From Lewinella cohaerens DSM 23179 (GTDB lineage Bacteria; Bacteroidota; Bacteroidia; Chitinophagales; Saprospiraceae), in contig NZ_KB903539.1 in NCBI RefSeq assembly GCF_000379805.1, positions 71,077 to 135,076 of the forward strand: a stretch of DNA of 64,000 bases. Direction: 5' to 3'. Under the pieces are notes generated by a model. That model saw nothing but the letters and a program-made list of their open reading frames with translations. It ran no database searches and was not told where the DNA came from. Within the stretch, counting starts at the first letter, position 1. Each line of letters starts with the position of its first letter. The position numbers and the translations under genes were made by a program. Positions 1 through 8,929 of the stretch are shown here, one piece after another.

Positions 1-58
1 TATTAGGGAACTCCTCGCCTGTAAGTAGCGTTGAGGAATCGATTAAATTATCAGTAAA

Positions 59-820
59 ATGGAAACCACTACGATCGTTCAGCATTTGAAGGAGCTGGAA
101 AAAGAGAGGGGAATAAAAATCCTGATGGCGGTAGAAAGCGGTAGCCGGGCTTGGGGCTGTGCCTCTCCGGATAGTGATTATGATGTACGCATTATCTACA
201 TACGGAAACCTGAGTGGTACCTTTCTATCAACGAAGGAAAAGACAATATTGATTATTTTGAAGGGAAGCTGCTCGATGTCAATGGCTGGGATATCCGCAA
301 AGCATTGCGCTTGTTGGCAGGGTCTAATGCGACACCTTTTGAGTGGGCACAGTCACCTGTAGTGTATATGGAGGAGCTCGGTTTTCGCGATCAGCTACTG
401 GCTTTTGCACGCGAGTATTTTCGGCCAGTAAACGCATTGAACCATTATCGAGGCATTGCTCACAATAGCTTGGCGGTAAAGGATGGTGAGGAGATGAAAC
501 TTAAAAAAATGTTTTATGTTATCCGTCCTGTTTTGGCTGCGCAGTGGATTGCTCGAAAAAGGACGGTACCACCGATGCACCTGGAAGGTTTGCTGGAAAT
601 TGTAGCTGAAGCCAACATCAAGACCATGATAAAGGATTTGATTGTAAGAAAGGCAACAGTAAATGAAGATTACCACTACGTACCCGATCCAAGCTTGGTA
701 GCCTTCCTGATGGAAAGATTAGAAGAGGTGAAAAATATCGAATTGCCAAAGTCTCCTCTTATAGATAAGGAACCCTTGAATGTGTTTTTTCGAGAAGTTC
801 TAACAAATACCTGGAAATGA
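59..820 (+). CDS. PF10127-type nucleotidyltransferase (pol beta superfamily)
   Basis: A 253-residue predicted nucleotidyltransferase of the DNA polymerase beta superfamily, closest to the RlaP/PF10127 group. Near residues 27-43 it has the hallmark GSRAWG followed by SDYDVR, the G-S...D-x-D pattern that binds NTP and two metal ions. Members of this group are often found beside RNA ligases or other RNA-repair genes, but the substrate of this one is unknown. The ATG start is followed by good coding potential. The stop overlaps the start of the next gene by 4 bases (ATGA), so the two are probably translationally coupled. Nothing upstream in the first 58 bases identifies a partner. Family call is firm; function is inferred. 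Confidence 0.85.
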   Translation: METTTIVQHLKELEKERGIKILMAVESGSRAWGCASPDSDYDVRIIYIRKPEWYLSINEGKDNIDYFEGKLLDVNGWDIRKALRLLAGSNATPFEWAQSPVVYMEELGFRDQLLAFAREYFRPVNALNHYRGIAHNSLAVKDGEEMKLKKMFYVIRPVLAAQWIARKRTVPPMHLEGLLEIVAEANIKTMIKDLIVRKATVNEDYHYVPDPSLVAFLMERLEEVKNIELPKSPLIDKEPLNVFFREVLTNTWK

Positions 821-1890
821 CCATTGATGAATTGAAAGAACGAGGGTTGATTGTCTATGAATGCATCTCAGGAAGCAAGGCTTATGGATTGGACGTGCCT
901 GGCTCTGATACAGACATCAAGGGCGTATTTGTATTGCCTCAGAGGGATTTCTATAGCTTTGAATATGTACCACAGGTTGCTGATGCTACAAACGATACTG
1001 TTTACTATGAACTAGGTCGCTTTTTGGAATTACTCAAAAAGAATAACCCTAATATGCTGGAAATGCTGGGTACGCCACCAGCAAAAGTGTTGTTTCGGCA
1101 CCCCTTGTTGAATGGATTACATCCTGAGCTGTTTTTATCTAAGCGCTGCAAGGGTACTTTTGGTGGTTTTGCGTTTACGCAAATCAAGAAAGCACGAGGC
1201 TTGAATAAGAAAATCGTTAATCCAGTTGACAAAAAGCGTAAGACGATTCTGGCCTTTTGTTATGTTTTACATGGGCAAGGTTCTCTGTCTTTGGAGCAAT
1301 GGTTGATAAAGAATAATCTAAGGCAAGAGCAGTGTGGCCTTGTTCGTGTTCCGCATGCAAAGGATGTTTATGGATTGTTTGTAGGGGGGGGATATCAAGG
1401 TGTTCTAAAGAAAGAAAACGCTACCTCTGTTAGGTTGAGCAGCATTCCTAAAGGAGAGGAGCCCCGAGCGTATCTTTATTTCAATAAAGACGGCTATGCT
1501 ACCTACTGTAAAGATTATCGAGACTATTGGGAGTGGGTAGAGAACCGGAACAACGCCCGCTATGAAAACAATATCGAGCACGGGAAAAACTATGACTCCA
1601 AGAATATGATGCACACTTTTCGCCTGCTGGATATGGCGGTGGAGATATTGACGAAAGGAAAAGTGATTGTAGAACGCCCCAATCGGGAAGAACTATTGAC
1701 GATTCGGTCAGGTGAATGGGAATACGACGCATTGATTGAGCGAGCGCACAAAAAAATGGAAGAAGTTACCGCTGCTTACGAAATCAGCACGCTCCCAGAA
1801 CAACCAGACGAAGCCGCCATTGATGCTTTGTTGGTGCAACTCAGAAATGCATTTTATCAAATATCCCCTTGGAAGTTAGAAGTATTATAA
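817..1890 (+). CDS. second PF10127-type nucleotidyltransferase
   Basis: A 357-residue nucleotidyltransferase paralogous in fold to the gene before it. It carries GSKAYG and GSDTDIKG near residues 19-35, the pol beta catalytic signature, then a longer helical C-terminal region. It overlaps the preceding gene by ATGA, so the pair forms a two-gene operon ending at the hairpin at 1941-1980. An 8-G run near position 1384 encodes a Gly triplet and the frame is intact there. Substrate is not deducible. Two adjacent but divergent members suggest two specificities or an acting pair, possibly in RNA end repair or nucleotide modification (inference). Confidence 0.85.
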   Translation: MTIDELKERGLIVYECISGSKAYGLDVPGSDTDIKGVFVLPQRDFYSFEYVPQVADATNDTVYYELGRFLELLKKNNPNMLEMLGTPPAKVLFRHPLLNGLHPELFLSKRCKGTFGGFAFTQIKKARGLNKKIVNPVDKKRKTILAFCYVLHGQGSLSLEQWLIKNNLRQEQCGLVRVPHAKDVYGLFVGGGYQGVLKKENATSVRLSSIPKGEEPRAYLYFNKDGYATYCKDYRDYWEWVENRNNARYENNIEHGKNYDSKNMMHTFRLLDMAVEILTKGKVIVERPNREELLTIRSGEWEYDALIERAHKKMEEVTAAYEISTLPEQPDEAAIDALLVQLRNAFYQISPWKLEVL

Positions 1891-1940
1891 AGTAATTTTT
1901 TACCCCAATATAGAAGATGCCTTGGGGCTGAAAATACAAA

Positions 1941-1980
1941 CGCCGCGCTATCAGCTAATACTGATAACGCGGCGTAGTTT
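1941..1980. terminator. bidirectional rho-independent terminator
   Basis: Stem of 14 bp with one mismatch (1941-1954 with 1961-1974), loop CTAATA, followed by TAGTTTTT on the plus strand. On the minus strand the stem is followed by TTTGTATTTT. It lies between the convergent nucleotidyltransferase operon and the DUF2167 gene and probably serves both. Confidence 0.8.
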
Positions 1981-2073
1981 TTAGGCAATTTACAACTAGT
2001 TGAGTCAAACAGAATGAGTCCTCAATAGCATCAATAAACCTATACCAAGTACTTCGTACCAAATACCTTACCC

Positions 2074-2994
2074 TTACCCTCCTCTGCCCATAAATTTCCG
2101 GATACCGGCAAATAAGCCAACTACCGCAAGGGCCACGAGCTTCCATGCTTTTAATAGGAAGATGCCAATAGAGGCAAGCAGGCCCGTTTTCAAGAGTACT
2201 TTACCAGCAATTAATCCACCGATGCCGTAGGCTGCTAGCCGGTCTACACCAGGACGATAATCGGTATAGCGTTGGCCAGGCTCAAATTCCACACCGGCAA
2301 GAATGCCATTAATGTTTTCTTTGATCTCTGGCAGGAGTTCCATCTCGCCAATGGCATTCAGTACGAGGTAGCCTTCTCTGCCCAAGACCCGAATGCTGTA
2401 GTTGAGCGTATTGGTTTCCATTTCGTCAAAATTCAGCTCCATGGCCCAGTGTAGCTTTTTAGTCGCTTCATCATAAAAAGGGGGGCTGCCCCAGCCGACC
2501 ATTCGCACGGTACCATATCCTTGCTCTTCTCGATATTCGCTTTCGGCGGCGGTATCCTCAATGAGGCTTTCCAGGAGTTCATCGTAATCAATATCTTTGG
2601 CGTCATCATCGGCTACGTGCCCTTCGTCAGCATAGGTAATGTTGATACCGTAACCATCAAGGTCATTGAGTCCGCCTTCAAGGGGGAAAAGCATTCCCAG
2701 TGATGACTCTGAAGAAGGAGGGTTACCCCAGATGTCCGTCAAAATCATCTCCGCATCCGTTGGATTTACGTACTTGAAACCAACAGGAACCTGCAAAATA
2801 GCAAGGTTGTCGCCAAGAAGAACAGTATCTGTACGGTAATCAACAGTTTGTGCAACACTGTCGAGGTAAGCTTGATAGAGCGCGAGGTAAAAGGCATCCT
2901 GTTCTGCTTCTGATAGATTTAGACTATCAGTTTCGGTGTTTGCCCATAAAGCAGGGGCTGTTCCCAGGAAGAGGAATAGTAATAAATAACGCAT
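2074..2994 (-). CDS. DUF2167 family membrane protein
   Basis: 306 residues with an N-terminal signal peptide (cleavage likely after ALWAN near residue 19), a large extracytoplasmic DUF2167 region and two hydrophobic C-terminal segments (about residues 252-300, rich in Ala/Leu/Ile) ending in a short basic tail. The pattern GYGTVRMVGWGSPPFYDEATKKLHW is typical of DUF2167, where a W-x-x-P-x-Y segment is conserved. The molecular role of the family is unknown, though it is recurrently a membrane-anchored periplasmic protein. It is monocistronic and convergent with the nucleotidyltransferase pair. Confidence 0.8.
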   Translation of the reverse strand: MRYLLLFLFLGTAPALWANTETDSLNLSEAEQDAFYLALYQAYLDSVAQTVDYRTDTVLLGDNLAILQVPVGFKYVNPTDAEMILTDIWGNPPSSESSLGMLFPLEGGLNDLDGYGINITYADEGHVADDDAKDIDYDELLESLIEDTAAESEYREEQGYGTVRMVGWGSPPFYDEATKKLHWAMELNFDEMETNTLNYSIRVLGREGYLVLNAIGEMELLPEIKENINGILAGVEFEPGQRYTDYRPGVDRLAAYGIGGLIAGKVLLKTGLLASIGIFLLKAWKLVALAVVGLFAGIRKFMGRGG

Positions 2995-3172
2995 GAATAG
3001 GGTTGGTTTTAAAGAGGGTGCCTAAGTTTTAGATAACCTCAGTGTCAGAGAAAGAGTTTTGTATGGTTTATAATACGAAAATAGCAGAAAAATAGTTCCT
3101 TAGAGCTTGTTTCGCAGTAGGAATAAATCTCAACCCCTATGACTGACTAGCCCTACACCCTTACACCTAGGG

Positions 3173-3350
3173 TGCCCAATCTGGTGCTTTTCTGATGCGA
3201 CGGATTTTAGCGCTTTCTTGACAGGCTAAATTGCCAGGTAGAGAGTTGTCCTCAGCCAGGTTGCCGGGCTTCAGCCCGCACCCCTAGAACGGAGAGAACT
3301 CCTTGCGGGCTAAAGCCACGCGTAACCTGAATTACCAGCCAGATTGGACA
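3173..3350. repeat. 178-bp intergenic inverted-repeat element
   Basis: The 388-bp gap 2995-3382 has no gene. It holds a symmetrical element: outer arms TGCCCAATCTGG (3173-3184) and CCAGATTGGACA (3339-3350) pair with one mismatch. An inner imperfect hairpin has arms 3257-3280 and 3304-3329 built on GGGCTTCAGCCCGCA / TGCGGGCTAAAGCC. It looks like a MITE remnant or structured intergenic repeat. Short ACCCTTACACC tracts flank it at about 3154-3168 and 3355-3385. The GGGCTTCAGCCCG core recurs at 30303-30315. Confidence 0.5.
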
Positions 3351-3382
3351 GCCGACCCTTACACTTTTCCACCTTTACCCCC

Positions 3383-5419
3383 TTACTCCCTCAACTTCAC
3401 CATCGTCAAAATAGTAGCAATCGCTACCGTCTCATTGGTCTCGTCATAAACTTCCACCGACCATTTTACGATGCCTTTGCGGTAATCTTCATCGTCACGT
3501 TTTTGCTGCTCGATCTTTTCCTTGGCGGTAAGGTAAACACCAATGGTCATACCGGGGTAAACGGGCTTGGTAAAGCGACAAGTCTCCAGGCCATAGTTCA
3601 ATAAAACAGGACCTTTGCGAGGCTCAACGAAGAGTCCGGCAGCCTTACTTAGCACCCAGTAGCCGTGAGCTACCTTCTGTTCAAAAGGTGTGCCTTCCAG
3701 CGAGGTCGCATCTACGTGAGCGTAGAAACGGTCACCGGTGAGGTTGGCAAAATTGCCAATGTCATTTTCGGTGACGGTATGCTTAGCCGTAGTGATCGTG
3801 TCACCAATCTTGATGTCCTGAAAATGCTTGCGAAATGGGTGGATATCACTCTCCGTACGGGCAGCACCGGGCTGGTACTGTTGGGTCACCTGTGTAAGCA
3901 TCGTAGGGTGCCCCTGGAGGGCTACCGTTTGTAAATAGTGCTTGACAGAACGAATACCACCCAATTCCTGGCCACCGCCGGCCCGCCCCGGTCCGCCGTG
4001 GTTCATCAAGGGCATGGGAGATCCGTGGCCGGTGCTCTCGGGGGCACTTTCACGGTTGAGGATCAGTATCCGACCGTGCTGCGCGCCAGCACCCAAAAGG
4101 TACTCCTGCGCCGTGTGGGCATCGTAGGTGCAGATGGTACTTACCAGCGAGCCTTTACCCAGGTTGGCCAACGCAATCGCATCGTCCAATTCGCGATAGG
4201 GGAGGAGCGTGCTCACCGGGCCAAACGCTTCAATATCGTGGGTAGCCTTCTGCTCAAATGGTTTATCATTACGTAGCAGGATAGGCGTACAAAAAGCACC
4301 CTTATCACGGTCGCCCGAAACTTCGAAATCATCCAATTGCCCGTAGACTAAATCACTGGACTTTAACAGTTGCTGCACGCGTTCTCTCACAACTTGCTGC
4401 TGTTTCTTGCTTACCAGTGCGCCCATACGTACGCCTTCGTTGCGAGGGTCGCCAATCGTTGTCTTCGCCAGTTGTTGGCCAAGCGCTATTTGTACGTCTT
4501 CAATGTATTCTTCCGGGACAATGATCCGGCGAATAGCCGTACATTTCTGCCCCGCTTTGGTGGTCATTTCGCGGCGAACTTCCTTGATGAAGAGACTAAA
4601 CTCTTCGGTGCCAGGAGCCGCGTCTTTGCCCAATATTGCTGCATTCAAGCTGTCTGCCTCCATGTTGAAAGGAACAGCCTCGTTTGTAATCCGGGGCATC
4701 CCCTTGAGTTTGCGCCCTGTTGCCGCAGATCCAGTAAAGGTGACCACATCCTGGCTGCCCACGGTATCCAAAATACCTACGCCTGAGCCCTGTACAAGTT
4801 GCAGACTCCCTTCTGGCAAAATGCCCGAAGTAATGATGTCGCGCACCATCGCTTCCGTAAGGAAACTGGTGATTTCAGAAGGCTTGACCACTGCTGGCAT
4901 GCCTGCTAGTAAATTGACGGCTACTTTCTCCAGCATTCCCCAAATAGGAAAATTAAACGCGTTGATGTGGATAGCTACGCCCTGACGAGGAACCATCACG
5001 TGGGTGCCAATGAACGTTCCTTCCGTAGAAAGGCGAGCCGCTTCACCATCAACGTACCAACGCTGATCACCCAGCTGTTTGCGCATACTGGCGTAGGCAA
5101 ACAAAGTGCCAATACCACCTTCAATATCTACCCAGCTGTCGCCTTTGGTAGCGCCCGTTTGGTAACTGAGTGGGTAGTATTTCTTACGTAGGTCATTGAG
5201 GTGCAGCGCCAACTTCTTCAGCATCAGCCCCCGTTCGCGGAAACTCATCTTGCGCAGCGCCGGCCCACCTGTCTTGCGAGCATAATCGAGAATGTCACCA
5301 AACTCCAGGCCCGCAGTGGAACAACTGCCGATCACTTCACCCGTCGAGGCATCAAATTGCGTAAACTCTTCCTGATTGGGACCTACCCATTTGCCCTCGA
5401 TATAGTGCTGTAACTGCAT
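3383..5419 (-). CDS. paaZ: PaaZ: oxepin-CoA hydrolase / 3-oxo-5,6-didehydrosuberyl-CoA semialdehyde dehydrogenase
   Basis: A 678-residue fusion, the usual PaaZ length. Residues about 1-520 are an aldehyde dehydrogenase, with catalytic Cys in AGQKCTA (~293) and general-base Glu in MEADSLNA (~255). Residues about 545-675 are a MaoC-type (R)-hydratase hot-dog domain with [11 protein letters not shown] supplying the Asp/His pair. In aerobic phenylacetate breakdown PaaZ opens the oxepin-CoA ring and oxidises the resulting aldehyde. No other paa gene is adjacent; the likely paaY is at 62600. The promoter TATCTTTG directly abuts a CGAACG palindrome 16 bases upstream of the ATG, so regulation by a TetR-type PaaR that dissociates on phenylacetyl-CoA is likely (inference). 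Confidence 0.92.
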   Translation of the reverse strand: MQLQHYIEGKWVGPNQEEFTQFDASTGEVIGSCSTAGLEFGDILDYARKTGGPALRKMSFRERGLMLKKLALHLNDLRKKYYPLSYQTGATKGDSWVDIEGGIGTLFAYASMRKQLGDQRWYVDGEAARLSTEGTFIGTHVMVPRQGVAIHINAFNFPIWGMLEKVAVNLLAGMPAVVKPSEITSFLTEAMVRDIITSGILPEGSLQLVQGSGVGILDTVGSQDVVTFTGSAATGRKLKGMPRITNEAVPFNMEADSLNAAILGKDAAPGTEEFSLFIKEVRREMTTKAGQKCTAIRRIIVPEEYIEDVQIALGQQLAKTTIGDPRNEGVRMGALVSKKQQQVVRERVQQLLKSSDLVYGQLDDFEVSGDRDKGAFCTPILLRNDKPFEQKATHDIEAFGPVSTLLPYRELDDAIALANLGKGSLVSTICTYDAHTAQEYLLGAGAQHGRILILNRESAPESTGHGSPMPLMNHGGPGRAGGGQELGGIRSVKHYLQTVALQGHPTMLTQVTQQYQPGAARTESDIHPFRKHFQDIKIGDTITTAKHTVTENDIGNFANLTGDRFYAHVDATSLEGTPFEQKVAHGYWVLSKAAGLFVEPRKGPVLLNYGLETCRFTKPVYPGMTIGVYLTAKEKIEQQKRDDEDYRKGIVKWSVEVYDETNETVAIATILTMVKLRE

Positions 5420-5434
5420 ATTGTTAATAATTTA

Positions 5435-5456
5435 CGAACGTTCGTTCGCAAAGATA
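5435..5456 (-). promoter_or_regulatory. paaZ promoter -7 box plus PaaR-like operator
   Basis: Reading the minus strand, TATCTTTG (5456-5449) matches the Bacteroidota -7 box TAnnTTTG. It is immediately followed by the palindrome CGAACGAACGTTCG (5448-5435). That 14-mer fits CNAACGNNCGTTNG, the PaaR site reported in Thermus thermophilus (from memory). The transcription start would fall inside the palindrome, as expected for a repressor site. The same design recurs at 51765-51786. Confidence 0.7.
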
Positions 5457-5569
5457 AGCGGTTTTTATGATTTGTGGAACAAGTGCTATGGAAGAATGAC
5501 TTTCTGAAGAAGAAAGTACGTTAGGTTTTATTTTACTTTTGGGCTGTAGCAGCCTTGCGCACTAATCTT

Positions 5570-6079
5570 TTACCCCGGCAATACCTCCCGCAGCCGCTGC
5601 ACAATTCTAAAAGTAGCGGGGCAAACACTGGTGTTCTTCAACGTTAAATCCAAAATTTGATGGAAGTTCTTGCGGTCGGTATGGGGATATTCACGGCAAG
5701 CGCGTGGACGAGCTTCGTAGATGCTACAGTAATTGTCGTCGCCAAGGAAAGGGCAAGGAGAAGAGTTGAGTACATAATCGCCATCGTCATCCAAGTGCAG
5801 ATGTTGATCTACCAACGCTGCCGGACGGATGCCCAGGTGACGGGCCACTCGGTCGATGTCTACATCTCGAAAGATAGGGCTAGTTGTTTTGCAACAATTG
5901 GCGCAAGCCAAGCAATCCATCTCCTGGAAGACTTCTTCGTGGAGCTCACTGACGGTTGCGTCAAGCTCTCGCGGTGGGCGTTTGCCAATACGGGCGAAGT
6001 ATTTGCGGTTCGTTTTGCGCTCCTGCTTGGCTAAGGCCTTGATGTCCGGTAAAATTTCGGCGAGGTTTTTCGCTTTCAT
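5570..6079 (-). CDS. YkgJ family CxxCxxCC cysteine-cluster protein
   Basis: 169 residues. The cysteine cluster CLACANCC (about residues 56-63), then CPFLGDDNYCSIY and RPRACREYPH, define the YkgJ/PF03692 family, predicted to bind zinc or an Fe-S cluster. The N-terminus is basic and helical. The biochemical role of the family is not settled; some homologues accompany flagellar or methylation genes. A TACCTTTG box at 6085-6092 lies only about 6 bases upstream of the ATG, so the transcript is nearly leaderless. It ends just upstream of the paaZ promoter region and is not part of the paa unit. Confidence 0.85.
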   Translation of the reverse strand: MKAKNLAEILPDIKALAKQERKTNRKYFARIGKRPPRELDATVSELHEEVFQEMDCLACANCCKTTSPIFRDVDIDRVARHLGIRPAALVDQHLHLDDDGDYVLNSSPCPFLGDDNYCSIYEARPRACREYPHTDRKNFHQILDLTLKNTSVCPATFRIVQRLREVLPG

Positions 6080-6084
6080 GGGAG

Positions 6085-6092
6085 CAAAGGTA
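6085..6092 (-). promoter_or_regulatory. -7 promoter box for YkgJ-family gene
   Basis: TACCTTTG on the minus strand matches TAnnTTTG and ends 6 bases before the start codon at 6079, implying a very short or absent 5' leader. Confidence 0.5.
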
Positions 6093-6257
6093 AGAAACCG
6101 TACAAAAAGGAAGTCTCCGTTTATTTTTTGCCCAATCCTAAGGCAAAAGTAGCTTTAACGTTTATTTTTGCAGCATAGAGTGGCAGTGCTCGGCTTGATT
6201 AATATGAGCCATATAAGTTTTCTCGCACACCAGAAATTGCGCAAATAACAACAAAGC

Positions 6258-6641
6258 ATGAAATACCTGATGACTACAATTTTATTGAGCCTTTTTGCTT
6301 GCCTTTGTTGGCAATGCAGTGCTGCGGATACATCGGAGGCAAAGTCTACCGCAACGATGGCCGCCGAAAACGGCAACTTTACCATCAATGTAGCAGGCCT
6401 CGGTGCTGGAACGGTGCGGCTGGTAGGTATGCTCAATGACCAGCAATTTTTAGTAGATGAGGCAACTTCTGATGCAAATGGTAGTGTAACGTTTACCAAA
6501 GATGAGCCTTATCGGCAGGGCATATATTTTGTTTTGCTTTCCAATAATGCCAATTTTCAAATGATCATTGCGGAAGACCAAACCTTCACTTTGTCCACTC
6601 AGGTAAATGACTTGGTAGGGGGGGATGCAGATAGAAGGTAG
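6258..6641 (+). CDS. N-terminal part of a frameshifted DUF4369/thioredoxin-fold gene
   Basis: 127 residues: a hydrophobic signal segment with a possible lipoprotein Cys (CLCWQC near residues 18-23), then the start of a DUF4369 domain (GNFTINVAGLGAGTVRL ... YRQGIYFVLL ... IIAEDQTFTLST). The reading frame leaves DUF4369 at a run of seven G (6618-6624) and stops shortly after. With six G the frame would join the next ORF as ...NDLVGGMQIEGSVDNQ..., restoring the expected domain. This is therefore the 5' half of one gene of about 480 codons, broken by a 1-base insertion in a homopolymer, which may be a sequencing error, a mutation or slippage-based phase variation. Confidence 0.75.
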   Translation: MKYLMTTILLSLFACLCWQCSAADTSEAKSTATMAAENGNFTINVAGLGAGTVRLVGMLNDQQFLVDEATSDANGSVTFTKDEPYRQGIYFVLLSNNANFQMIIAEDQTFTLSTQVNDLVGGDADRR

Positions 6642-7701
6642 CGTGGACAACCAATTGCTTTACGATAATCTCCGTTACGAAACGACCTACCAAGCTGCTT
6701 TAAGCCCTTTATCGCAGCAACTAAAAACGCTTACAGAGGGTACGCCGGAATACACCACCGTCGAAAAACAACGCCAACAATTGATAGCCGACCGTAAAAG
6801 CTATCTGGATGAAGTATTTGCGACCTACCCTACTTCCTTTTTCGTCAAGTTTAAGCAGGCGGGCCAGAATCCTGAACTGCGCCGCGAGCTACCCAACGAC
6901 GCGCAGGTGACCGCTTACCGGATGGAATTTTGGGATAACGTTGATTTCTCTGATGAGCGCTTGATGAATACGCCGGTGATCTTTAATAAAATCAAGCGCT
7001 ATTTTGAAGAGCTTACGCCGCAGCAACCAGACTCTATCATTCTGTCTTTAGAGCGGCTTGTCGAGCGCTTGCCTACATTAGAAAACTCAGAGTACTACAA
7101 GTATTTTGTCAATTACGTAGCGCTTAATTATGAACCGACCAAGACGACGCTCATGGATTCGGAGGCGGTTTTTGTACACATGGTACAGAACCACTTCACT
7201 TACGAAAGAGCATTTTGGTCAGATTCTACCAACGTTTATGCCCTCCAATTGCGGGCCGATGAAATGGCAAATAGCCTGGTAGGGCAGCCGGGCCCTAATG
7301 TGAAGGCCCGCGATGAGAAAGGCCAGGAGCAGTCTATTTATGATCTCAAGGCGCCCTACATTGTTGTTTATCTCTATAATCCTGACTGTGAGCACTGCCA
7401 GGAGCAATCACCTGTGTTGGTTGATTTGTACCGAGGTTGGCAGCAACAAACGCCAGCTTTAGTAGACGTTTACGCGATCGCCATTGATACGGAAGATGCG
7501 CTGTGGAAAGATTATATCTCCAAAACAGGAATGCGCTGGACCAATGTTTTTGATCCGTCGAATAAAGCGATTTATAAAACCTATTACGTAAATGTTACCC
7601 CTGAGGTTTATTTGCTAGGGCCAGATCGGAAGATTATAGCGAAGAATTTGAATGTGAGTCAGATCAATGATGTAATAGCACGCGACCAGCAGAAAAGATA
7701 G
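6625..7701 (+). CDS. C-terminal part: DUF5106-like plus TlpA/thioredoxin-like domain
   Basis: 358 residues continuing the frameshifted gene. The segment IEGSVDNQLLYDNLRYE is the normal end of DUF4369. A helical middle region (about residues 30-220) resembles DUF5106. The final ~120 residues form a thioredoxin-fold domain with the redox pair CEHC in NPDCEHCQEQSP and cis-Pro in VTPEVYLL. Full-length homologues are periplasmic or membrane-anchored TlpA-like thiol-disulfide oxidoreductases of Bacteroidota. The ATG at 6625 is simply the first Met codon after the frameshift and is not a credible natural start, because it lacks a signal peptide and begins inside a domain. Confidence 0.8.
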   Translation: MQIEGSVDNQLLYDNLRYETTYQAALSPLSQQLKTLTEGTPEYTTVEKQRQQLIADRKSYLDEVFATYPTSFFVKFKQAGQNPELRRELPNDAQVTAYRMEFWDNVDFSDERLMNTPVIFNKIKRYFEELTPQQPDSIILSLERLVERLPTLENSEYYKYFVNYVALNYEPTKTTLMDSEAVFVHMVQNHFTYERAFWSDSTNVYALQLRADEMANSLVGQPGPNVKARDEKGQEQSIYDLKAPYIVVYLYNPDCEHCQEQSPVLVDLYRGWQQQTPALVDVYAIAIDTEDALWKDYISKTGMRWTNVFDPSNKAIYKTYYVNVTPEVYLLGPDRKIIAKNLNVSQINDVIARDQQKR

Positions 7702-7718
7702 ACAGGCTCTAAAATAAA

Positions 7719-7838
7719 GAAGGGAGCTGAGACAGCTCCCTTCGAATCCCCCTTGTAGTTAACCTACAAAAATTAATTCTGTTTTATTGTTAGGGCTGGT
7801 ATTAAAAAATGCTAACGATGGGGTACATCATCGTTAGC
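7719..7838. other. two strong stem-loops in a 490-bp intergenic region
   Basis: The gap 7702-8191 has no convincing gene. It holds an 11-bp perfect stem (7719-7729 with 7733-7743, loop AGA) 18 bases after the thioredoxin gene, probably a terminator although no U-tract follows. A second 10-bp perfect stem has an 8-base loop (7811-7820 with 7829-7838, GCTAACGATG arms). The rest (7840-8190) is AT-rich. The second hairpin could be a leader structure for the membrane protein at 8192 or a repeat; no known riboswitch class is recognisable. Confidence 0.45.
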
Positions 7839-8191
7839 GATGTGGGATTATAAAACTTCTTTGGATTTTTGGGGAAAATCAAAAAACTGGTGTGTGTTTG
7901 TTCGTTACGGTTTTAAGACGGCCGTATTTTGTTCGGGTCACAAAGGTAAGATGTTTTTTAAAAAATATTGTTTATTTAATTGTTTTAATTGCTGTTTTTC
8001 AGCTGTTTGTGTCTTTTTGTTGAAGGTGAAATGAATTTTCATCCAGGGTTTTACGTAGTTTTCTGTGTGGGTTCACCGCTCTACTACTAATAAAGAATCA
8101 ATAAAACGATTACTTACTAGGGAAATGAACCTTCCTACAGTAGCTTTGTCTTTTCTTTTGAAATTAAGGAACAGTACAATACTAAGACTTC

Positions 8192-8662
8192 ATGTTAAAA
8201 AATACCGCGCTACTAGCTCGTTTGGAATTGGTATGGTGGCTCATTACGGCTATCATTGTTGCAATAATATTAGGCCCAATTCTTTACAAATTACCTGATT
8301 ATCAATTCCTTTGGCCCAATTTGGTGTTCATTCTGGTGATGGTCACCTTTACCCGCTACATTTTCTTTTTGAAGTATACCTTTTTGGCCACGTGGCGCAA
8401 TATCAAGGTCGCTATTATCTTCCTGTGTATTTTTATCGCCTTTCTATTGGTTCAGGAGATCAATCTTTTTCAAACCTTCTTGGATGAGAATGGCGTTGAA
8501 GCCATTGTCGGTAGCCTTCCGCGCACGGAGCAAGGGCCTATGATGAAATTCATCAAGAGTGAAATGCTTTTGTTTGGTGTAGGCGCAGTGATTACTTGTG
8601 GCGTTTTGCCGTTGCGACTGGTGGTATCTATCTGGCGGCGCTGGAATGGGTACGAGGATTAG
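8192..8662 (+). CDS. hypothetical four-helix membrane protein
   Basis: 156 residues with four predicted transmembrane segments (about 12-31, 42-62, 69-90 and 124-146) and a basic C-terminal end (IWRRWNGYED). No family recognised. The loop segment GVEAIVGSLPRTEQGPMMKF is notable, because a diverged copy of its coding sequence lies at 10445-10517 on the other side of the FG-GAP gene. This shows the locus was once duplicated, with mostly synonymous differences between the copies. The gene appears monocistronic. Confidence 0.7.
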   Translation: MLKNTALLARLELVWWLITAIIVAIILGPILYKLPDYQFLWPNLVFILVMVTFTRYIFFLKYTFLATWRNIKVAIIFLCIFIAFLLVQEINLFQTFLDENGVEAIVGSLPRTEQGPMMKFIKSEMLLFGVGAVITCGVLPLRLVVSIWRRWNGYED

Positions 8663-8929
8663 GAGTTGGGGATGGTTTTATATTGAAGGTTTCAAAGAAA
8701 TGGTTTAAGGTCGTCTCAAAATTGGTAACGAAATACCGAAAAAACTTTACTTTAGTTGTTAGGTTAAACGAAGGAAATGCGTTTTTCTACGATAGCTTCT
8801 ATCAAACCTCCTATTCTGAGCTAGAAAGGATGAATGGGTGAGAAATTAATGTAGGGGAGTGGGCGTAGCACTCCTTTGAGTTGTGCATGTATCGAAAGAC
8901 ATTGCTGTTAACAAGCAAAATCAAAACAA

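Noticed and set aside
7840-8034. 64-codon ORF in the gap before the membrane protein
   Set aside because: Rich in Phe, Cys and Lys with no domain logic; it overlaps AT-rich intergenic DNA and starts inside a hairpin region. Not credible coding.
8596-8841. 81-codon ORF overlapping the end of the small membrane-protein gene
   Set aside because: Its first part is the other frame of a real gene; the remainder has no homology I recognise and no start of its own.
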